Source of the DNA: Ischnura elegans
Lineage: Eukaryota; Arthropoda; Insecta; Odonata; Coenagrionidae
NCBI RefSeq assembly: GCF_921293095.1
Contig: NC_060259.1
Span: 26,667,812-26,731,811 of the forward strand
Length of the DNA: 64,000 bases
Direction of reading: 5' to 3'
Positions 10,296 through 64,000 of this stretch are shown here, piece after piece. A model generated the notes under the pieces. That model worked only from the letters and a program-made list of their open reading frames with translations. It had not been told where the DNA came from and made no database searches. The number at the start of each line of letters is the position of its first letter. Within the stretch, counting starts at the first letter, position 1. The position numbers were made by a program, and so were the translations under genes.

Positions 10296-12808
10296 TGGTA
10301 CTCCATCATTAGAGATTGAAAGACATGGTAGAGTCGTAAAAATGCATGCCTGAGTTATTAGAATTAGAACCAAACAAGACAACACAGACTGGAAACTCAA
10401 ACTGCACAAATCAATTAGCTCACACATTTCTGCCTAGAAAGAAAGACTTCACAAAATTACAAGATCTTACATGCTCGTCCCTAGCTCCCTTGTCCGTATT
10501 CTCTCCAGTGCCTCACTGCCAGGAAGGCAGAGAACCCAGAAACTCTCCATCCCCACCACGGCCTCCAACCTCCCATGCTTTCGCAGCCCCCTCCCCCCCC
10601 TTCCTCTCACTGAGCAGATGAGTCATTCTAGTTCCCCCAACACCGCTGGCAACACCCTCTGAAGGGTCGTTTTTTTGTCATTATTATTATTATATAATTT
10701 ATTACTTCATATCTGCATATATCTTGGTTTTAAAAGTTGCATAAGACGAGTAACTTATCTAGAATTCTTTTGTTGTAATTGCTTTTTGCCAAAAAAATAA
10801 ATTCAATCAATTAAAACGTTAAAAACTTTTATTATTATAAAATTATAATTTCCAATTTATGTCATTACACAAGCTAGATAGAAAAAATGCAGTGACTGTT
10901 GCACATTAGCGAAGGTTTCACTTTAATAGTTTCGTACTCATCACTAAAATTAGGAAAATCAGGGCAATCACCTTTCGCCATAAGGAAGTCTCATTCTTTA
11001 AATCAAAATACAAATAATTAATGGGCTGTTTAAAATCAAAATGAACAAATGCGAGATTGCAATATGTAAGGGAAAATTTAACTACTACCAAGAAGTGGAT
11101 CATATCTAGAAAAGAAACAAATACTCTTCTAAAATCAAGTCTATATGTGCTTTGAAGAATTTTTGTTCAAATGATGAAAAATATGTACCCATTATAGTAT
11201 AAGTCCACTTGAAAATCAAATCATTCAAGCTGATTTTCAACAGAAACTTCTGTTTACCTCTCGTATAGATTTTACCAAATGTATTTAGTTAAAATTATAA
11301 ATAACAAACATTGGCAATAAGTATAGTTTATAATTGAAGCTATAGGTCATGTTACCAGCCTGAAAAAGTTAGTACCTACATCCATAGGCTTGAATTATAA
11401 ACCTACTGTATGCATTACTAATAGAAGAGACGAAAAGATGAGTGGAAGAAAAGTGTTACAAGTAACTTTGCCAAATGCATTCAATTTTGCAAATAAATTT
11501 TATTTTTGCAGCAATAAGGTAGACATGTTTTGACTATAAAACAAAAGTTTCCACAAAATCTGGAGAGGTATATTTGAGAAAAGTTAAGTCATTAATTTTT
11601 TTTAACAAAAAGTTTAGCAAAAGAAGGAAATGGCATTAAAATTTGATATTTATTGCAATACATATAGCATTAGCTTTATGAAACAATAATGATGGCTCTA
11701 CCACAATTGGAATAAGAGATAGTGAGGTATTTTATAATTTGGAGCACATTCTTTCTGTAAGAATGAGAACGAAGTAAAACAGTCTGGAATTTTTTGCTCA
11801 TAGGGACTGCAGCCATCTAGAAATTTTGATAAAAATCAAATTTGATATATAAGGAGTCAAACATTTCTTGAATTTACTTGCATCAATTACCCTTCATCAA
11901 AAGGGAAAAAGAATCAACCACTTTCCACTAGAGCATGACGCCACAGCCCATTTTAGCTCATTGCTAAACATTTACAATACAGAATTTTAAAAATCAAGGA
12001 ATTTTCCACTTGACAATGCTTGCTCTTAATGGACAATAATTTAGAAATGAAGTTTAATTATAACTTTTGCCATTCAATGCAACACCAATGATTACTAGGA
12101 TCATTGAATATATCAAAAAGTCAACCATGGAAAATATGATAACTTCTTTTTAGCATCACAGGAAATAATAGCACAGAATGAGTCACACTAATGTGCGGAA
12201 GCCAAGAGAAATATGCTGTTTCTTTCCACTAGTAGAAGGGATATGGGAGTAGCACATTTTGATCTCGAGTCGAGTTGAATATGATAATTTCTGGACCAGG
12301 AAATACAACAATGGATGCTCCAATATATTCTCATTTTTCCAATCCCAATATGAATTTTCGATTCTAAATGCTTAGCTTGATGTATAAAGGAAAAGATAAT
12401 GATTAACATTGATTGAGATTGTGTCAGAATTAAGGGATGAATGGAAATTAATGTGTCTAAACATTTCCATAGGAATATTTGAAATGAATTACCTCTAGTA
12501 ATATGTCGAAAATTAAATTGTGTAATATATTTGTCCAAACTGCTGGGAAGAGCCCTGAGTTAAGGAATTTGCACAGTTATAATAAAAATTACATACTACA
12601 TATACGCAAATTAATCATGTAATGTTTGATCCTTTCAAATTCTCATGGAGAAAAATCAATTGTTCTACAAGCTTGGGCAACAGGTTTTGACGTTTCCATG
12701 TTACAGTATTACTGCCTGCAGAAAATTGCTTACGTAGCAGTAAAAGTACATATGTACTTTCTTGCCAAAATTGCAAGATTCGAGAACCTTGAGAATTCTT
12801 ATGAATAA
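10296..12808. other. AT-rich intergenic sequence, nothing recognised
   Basis: No exon or RNA gene is supported. A short C-rich patch lies near 10540-10610 and a short ATT run near 10680-10695. From 10700 to 12800 the sequence is uniformly AT-rich with chance reading frames on both strands. Confidence 0.4.
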
Positions 12809-12810
12809 TT

Positions 12811-12964
12811 ACCATATTTATCTGAATATAGTACCCCTTTCTTTCCAAAAATGACCACGGTAAAAGTAAAGGGGGGGACACATATTCAAACGCTTCTTTT
12901 TTATTTCCCCAAAACTGAAGCCTCAAAATTAGGGGGGTGGGGTCTGTATTTGGAGAAATACAGT
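12811..12964. mobile_element. Small MITE with imperfect terminal repeats
   Basis: Begins ACCATATTTATCTGAATA and ends TATTTGGAGAAATACAGT, which are approximate inverted complements. The interior has purine and pyrimidine runs (GGGGGGG, CTTTCTTTCC). Ends of the ACCGTATTTACTCGAATA style occur on many Tc1/pogo-group MITEs. About 154 bp, non-coding. Confidence 0.5.
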
Positions 12965-13152
12965 TTATCAACAATTTATATGGATCTTGAATCTTCATGG
13001 ATTTCAAAGTCGACTGAACAATAGAAATTAGCATTAGCTTTACAGAGTAAAAAAATTCCATTTTTCTCACACCCTCTCCTCCCCTGTGCCCCTATCCACG
13101 TTACATTATCAACCTTAGAAACTCTTGTTTTTTAAGTTCAAGAAAGAAAGTA

Positions 13153-13850
13153 CAGCAGACTCCCGATTATCCGGCTGCAGTCAATCCGGGTTGCGGATTA
13201 TCTGTGCATGATTTTCACTCTCGCTCAATTTTTGTCCGAGATCTTTATTTTTAAAAATTGGACGCAAAATCATCGGAATTACAGCATTATTGGTAGGATA
13301 CAACGGGATTATTTCCGTTAGAATCCCCTTCGTAAAAAGGAAGCGATCACGCGCTAGCTGCATTCACGGGAGCACCTTGTTCCTGTTTTCCACGCCTCGC
13401 AGTGCGCGACCATGCTCCTTGATCACGGATACACCTCGCGCACCAGTTGCAACCCGGGCAACTTGTGCGAGATACGACTACATGGCGTGGTGCCTGACAG
13501 CGTAGTTTCTGACATCGAGCAATGGATTTGAAGCATTTGTGATAACTACTTTTCTGTATCTGAGATCACACAGCCACGGATGTGTGGGTTTCGAAAACGG
13601 GTCTTACATGGAGCATTAGTAATATGAGTACAACCATGTTATCGCTGCAAAAAAGATCACGAACTGGCAAAGAAAGCTCTCAATGAGTCCGAGAAGCACT
13701 CTTAAATAACAGAATAATGGCACAAATTGTTTGTTTTACGTAAATTATGAACATTACAAGACATTTACGTGAAAGTTTGGATTATCTGTGTTTTCTGATT
13801 ATTCATGCAATCTCTCCCCATCATTAGCCCGGATAATCGGGAGTGTACTG
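13153..13850. mobile_element. Element E, copy 1 (pogo/Tigger-like MITE, TA target)
   Basis: 698 bp with termini CAGCAGACTCCCGATTATCC and (complement of the right end) CAGTACACTCCCGATTATCC, each next to TA. TIRs ending in CCCGATTATCC with TA duplication are typical of Tigger/pogo derivatives. The interior has no intact transposase. A second, longer copy is at 33037-34150. Confidence 0.85.
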
Positions 13851-13852
13851 TA

Positions 13853-14785
13853 AATGCAACAAAGGTATGAACGAAAATTAACATCAGACATACACAGTAA
13901 TCAAAAAGGCTAAAAGATTTTGACATCAAACACTGGGAAAAATTGGCATTGTCTGCTAAAACCTTAAATTTGCATATTTTTCTTTTTTTCAGAATTCTTA
14001 AAAATTTTTTACGTATTCTCTCGGCTTTAGTAAAGAGAGTTGGGTAGGGTACAAAAACAATGTATAAAAAAGGAGGAGCAATGCAGCGGTCCACTAAGAT
14101 TACTCTGAATACGCTGCCAGGTTGGAAGACAATCAGCTACCACGGCTGTAGAAGAGGTATTTAGCACCCACGTAGACAACTATAGGGTATACACCAAGTT
14201 GAAACTGCCATGTCAAGACATAAGAATGGCTTAACGATTTTAAAACGATATTATATATTTCATGAGCTTCATGGCAAAGCTTCCTGTGGGCAGATTGGTG
14301 GACCTGCTGGTCTCGACAGCTCTGAAACCGAAACTTCTCAACTCGATATTTGTAATGCTACTCGAAACATTCATGTCGAGTACCAACTACTCAACTCATA
14401 TTTTCGAGCACTCACACATCCATAACTAGTAGTATGTATTTTAAAAATTTTGCGATGCTTTATTTTTCATAGCTATAGTTTAACAGAGAGATGATATATC
14501 TTTTGTGCACTTTAACCATCAATTAGTTTCCTTTATGACATTTCAACATCCCTGGATGCATACTCACGGAATACTTTGGATAAATGGTGCATTCACTTAA
14601 TTGGGGGAGAATGTACAAGCCCTGATGTGTACCAATAACCAGATTAAGCACTTGAGCAGAATACATCAAATTCAACTTAATATCCATTGAAAATTCTGTC
14701 ACTTGGATTTGAAGACCTTTTTACCTTATAACTTCTTATAACAGGAAAGTGATTCTTCTCTGGTGCACCAATACTTGCTGTGGAC
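13853..14785. other. Intergenic, nothing recognised
   Basis: AT-rich sequence with no supported gene, RNA or element terminus. Confidence 0.35.
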
Positions 14786-14789
14786 GATT

Positions 14790-14980
14790 TCTTGTGTGCT
14801 GCTCAAATGGGCAACAGTGTACCCCTCCCTGAAGCCTTTTCAGCAAGCTCCCATCAGCTCAGCGTGCTCATCATCCAAAATAAATGTATAATGGCATCAA
14901 CTTAATAACAGTTTCTGTAAACATATCTTTTGTGGATTCATTACTTCATAATGATGAACTCCAGAGCAAAAAGATAGTCG
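14790..14980. repeat. Old dispersed repeat, copy 2 (partner 7290-7470)
   Basis: Shares ordered blocks with 7290-7470 (GGGCAAC, TGGATTCAT...CATAATGATGA, AGAGCAAAAAGAT). Divergent, non-coding, class unknown. Confidence 0.4.
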
Positions 14981-15054
14981 ATACCACAATTTTGTCGGGT
15001 GCACAGATAATAAATAGTTTTTAAATTTGCCTCATTAGCTTTAAAACTGATGAG

Positions 15055-15185
15055 TGAAATAAAATGAAACTTAAAATTATTAAACATCAGAATAGATTTT
15101 ATTCCATCAGTCAAAGAATTACAAAAGATTTAATATAGTCTAATTTGTTTTAAAATCAAGTGGGCAGTCTTTGAGGTACTGGTCT
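15055..15185. repeat. Old dispersed repeat, copy 2 (partner 5645-5925)
   Basis: TGAGTGAAATAAAATGAAAC, ATCAGAATAGA, ATTCCATCA and TAATTTGTTTTAAA recur in the order seen at 5645-5925. It is followed immediately by the SINE-like pair. Confidence 0.4.
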
Positions 15186-15249
15186 TCAAACTCAGGTGAC
15201 AGAAATTTGCAACAGATATAAGGCCATTTACACCGAGGACGATATTAAC

Positions 15250-15335
15250 TATGAAGAAGTCATTTGGCTTAGCTGTAATTTCAACCCAGATCTCCCCATT
15301 GTCAGCCAAGTATGCTACCAGTTACACCACTAAGA
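15250..15335 (-). repeat. tRNA-derived SINE head
   Basis: On the minus strand this reads GTGGTGTAACTGGTAGCATA, then a short anticodon-arm-like block, then GATCTGGGTTGAAATTACAG. The first block fits an RNA polymerase III box A (TRGCNNAGYGG-like) and GGGTTGAAATT fits a box B (GGTTCRANTCC). No complete cloverleaf of a functional tRNA is present. The head faces a related one at 15370-15470. Confidence 0.55.
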
Positions 15336-15369
15336 CTCTAGCTAGGTGATGGGCTTCCACGCCTTGCCT

Positions 15370-15470
15370 TGGCTTGGTGGTGTAACTGGTAGCGTACCAC
15401 ACCAAAATTAAGAACTTCTGGGTCTGTCTTGTATGATGGGTCTGAATCACAGCTAAGCTAAATGATTTTT
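15370..15470 (+). repeat. tRNA-derived SINE head, inverted relative to the preceding one
   Basis: GGCTTGGTGGTGTAACTGGT then AGCGTACC gives a box A-like block. GGGTCTGAATCAC at about 15438-15450 is a decayed box B. CAGCTAAGC follows, as it does in the minus-strand partner. The two heads form a loose inverted repeat around 15340-15365. Confidence 0.5.
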
Positions 15471-15549
15471 TCACAGCCAATTTCAACCTTGGTAAAAGTA
15501 ACTTTGCACCCATGTACATTGCATGTGCTGAGCCAATTGCTACATGCAT

Positions 15550-16618
15550 GCTTTGGACAACTCCAAACTTTCAAGCACCGAGTTTTAAGTTGACTGTTTT
15601 GGTCAATTCTGTGCGCAACAGTGATTGAGTAAATCTCTGCAATTGCATTCCGTTCATTACTCTTGCCATGTGACCATTTTTACAATTACATTACCAATTC
15701 TCATTGCTATGGAATAATGTATATTTCAAATCATCATGTTATTTCAATGTATTTTTATGTCAAACCTATTACTTTCAGAGAAAAATACAATACTTAATAG
15801 TTTTTGGTGATAACATGTTAGTCTCCAAATAGTCTTCACAACAGCATTAGAAGAATAGAATTCAGTCTCAGTAAGTCAGAAACTGAAGCATATTAAGATA
15901 TAAGTTAGTCACTAAAATTTGAGAAAATTTTTTCTCAAATATTACTGGTTTAAGTTATAATACATAAGGTATGAATTTAGTCTTTCCTAGTTCATATCAT
16001 ATTACCTAGAGCATAGCGGCAAAGTAATGATTAATGCTTGATAAGCAGTGTGAAAGATTTGACACAGGATGTGAATATTTAAAAAAATATTTTCTGACAA
16101 AGAGAAATCTGCATGAAAACATTTTCAAATGAGTCACACACTAAAAACTAACATTCATGTGAAAATCACTATAGCCAGATAATGCTACAGAACCATAAAT
16201 GAGAGTTTTGGCCAAACATAGAATAAAAGAAAACATGTATACAATTGACAAGAAATGGGTGATGAATATCACATAAAAATGATTTTAACTAAAATTTGAT
16301 TTTCCCATTTCATCAAGCAAAACTAGGGATTGATTTCTTTGCTTTGAGGTAAAATAAATAAGCAATCTGGAGGTGTAAATAATTCCTTTTTCCAGAATTT
16401 ATCCCCATGTTAATTTCATACGTAGTCAAAACTGCAGTACCTACATTAAATACAGGATTGCCAACAAATGAATTTTAGTAACAGAAATTATGCATAAAAT
16501 AATTCCCACATTTAATAAAATATGGATAGTTAGGTAAGTATGGATATACCCCAAGCTGCATTCAAATAACTGGAGCATATCCACATGATTAGATGAAAAA
16601 ATGACTCAAAAGAAATGA
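15550..16618. other. 3' flank of the KANK gene
   Basis: AT-rich sequence downstream of the KANK stop codon, expected to contain the 3' UTR. No well-placed minus-strand AATAAA (TTTATT on the plus strand) is obvious just past the stop, so the polyadenylation site is not located. Confidence 0.4.
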
Positions 16619-63010
<46,392 letters not shown>

Positions 63011-64000
63011 TTTGAAAGATTATTTTTAAAACGATGAAAACTATTATTCAATACCGTAGCGTTACAACCTAACGTGAGAGATTGGGAGTCTTGAGAAATA
63101 ACAGATTCCACACTAACTCGATCTACGCCCCATCATAATCAAAAGGACCAACAGGTACCCCACTAACTTTCTCTCGCGACCTCCCAAACCTCCCACTCCT
63201 ACCGTTCCCACAACATACGGTGATACGGTGCCCACCATGCCCACACACGCTGGACGGCGAGGTGAGGGGAAGGCATGACAAGCGGGCAGGTTTATGATCG
63301 CAACCGGGAACTTCAAATCCATACACACCTACGTACGATGGGCCAGAATCATGAAAAGACTAAAAAACATTTCAAAATTGGTTTTTTGAGGCATGAAGTT
63401 GGCACTATACACCGATTCTGTGTTCTTTCAGTGGGATTTAGCAATGTTGTTGTTCGCAGAGGAGTGTTTGGAAAAAAATCGAAAACTTGTTCACCTGAAA
63501 ATTTTAAACAACTTTTTCTCACTTCGCGATATTTGCGTAATCATCACTCTTCATTTAATTGTTTTTATGACATTATTAAAAAAAATTTCACTACTCACTA
63601 TTTTTTTCATATTTTTTCTCTTGTGAAGGCAAGTATCGCGCGATCGTGACATTGCGTAGTGTACAGCAACGAATGCGCTGTTCTGGGATACAAGTTCATA
63701 AGGCCCCAGATATTCTCGTAGTCGACTAAGTACACAGACAAAAAAGAAATTAGTTCGAGCTGAAATCTCTGCTACGCTTCTGCGATGCGTTCATCAGCCC
63801 GGCACGGCGCCGATCAGTCCGACGCGCGGCCTCGGCATTGCCCCCCTGGGTCTTCTCCCTACACGATGCAACGCTAGCCTTAATGTTGTGGATCTTTCGT
63901 AGCCAATCCGTGCTCGTGGACTGGTAAATCATTCATTTGACCTGTGCCTGACGATTTAATTGGTGCGGTTACTTGGGTTGTTTTCCTGATACGTACACGT
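63011..64000. promoter_or_regulatory. KANK upstream flank
   Basis: Expected to contain the KANK promoter and 5' UTR. Two comparatively GC- and CpG-richer patches (63120-63260 and 63770-63860) stand out from the AT-rich surroundings and could be promoter or untranslated exon sequence. Open frames on either strand here show no recognisable domain. Confidence 0.35.

Noticed and set aside
12188..13070. Minus-strand frames of 116 and 151 codons
   Set aside because: The second runs across a MITE (12811-12964) and homopolymer runs. Neither shows a family motif. Treated as chance.
13765..14094. 109-codon minus-strand frame
   Set aside because: It starts outside and ends inside the terminal repeat of element E copy 1, so it cannot be a conserved gene.
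63275..63649. 124-codon plus-strand frame upstream of KANK
   Set aside because: No domain, no splice-compatible partner, and an overlapping frame of similar length exists in another phase.

Overview
This window is eukaryotic nuclear DNA, most likely from an arthropod (probably an insect) with a large, AT-rich, transposon-dense genome. The evidence is two animal gene families (KANK and ATAD1) split into short exons with GT-AG introns of up to about 7.6 kb, a CR1/Jockey-like LINE, and many pogo/Tigger-, piggyBac- and hAT-like elements. No rRNA, intact tRNA, CRISPR or bacterial-style operon is visible. The species cannot be named from the sequence alone.

Layout. (1) Positions 1-4532 hold the 5' part of an ATAD1/Msp1-type AAA ATPase gene on the minus strand: three coding exons (4377-4532, 4262-4306, 4003-4180). 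The AAA core must lie beyond position 1. (2) Positions 4533-16618 are intergenic, with a 5'-truncated LINE (about 8740-10295), several MITEs, an inverted pair of tRNA-like SINE heads and old repeat fragments. (3) Positions 16619-63010 are one complete minus-strand KANK gene (KN motif and ankyrin repeats). Fourteen coding exons join in consistent phase to an open frame of 3138 nt (1045 residues plus stop). The predicted protein has an N-terminal KN motif, a coiled coil, a long low-complexity middle with an eight-unit 9-residue repeat, and a C-terminal ankyrin block. (4) Positions 63011-64000 are the KANK upstream flank.

The KANK introns are a layered record of transposition. At least six pogo/Tigger-like families with TA target duplications are present (called B, C, D, E, F and H here). 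There are also TTAA-flanked piggyBac-like elements, a hAT MITE with a perfect 8-bp duplication nested in a larger element with its own 8-bp duplication, and a Tc1/mariner-type MITE. Several insertions can be dated relative to each other because an unoccupied site is present in a sister copy within the same window.

The most unusual structure is at 21148-22655. An insertion with a perfect 14-bp target duplication carries two 348-bp arms in inverted orientation that look identical. Each arm contains a hammerhead-ribozyme-like core of the kind reported in Penelope-like retroelements. Its short spacer was later hit by another MITE, and the empty site for that MITE is preserved at 28645-28648. Two other items stand out: a run of abutting dyads at 40205-40301, and a 27-bp coding minisatellite in KANK exon 8.
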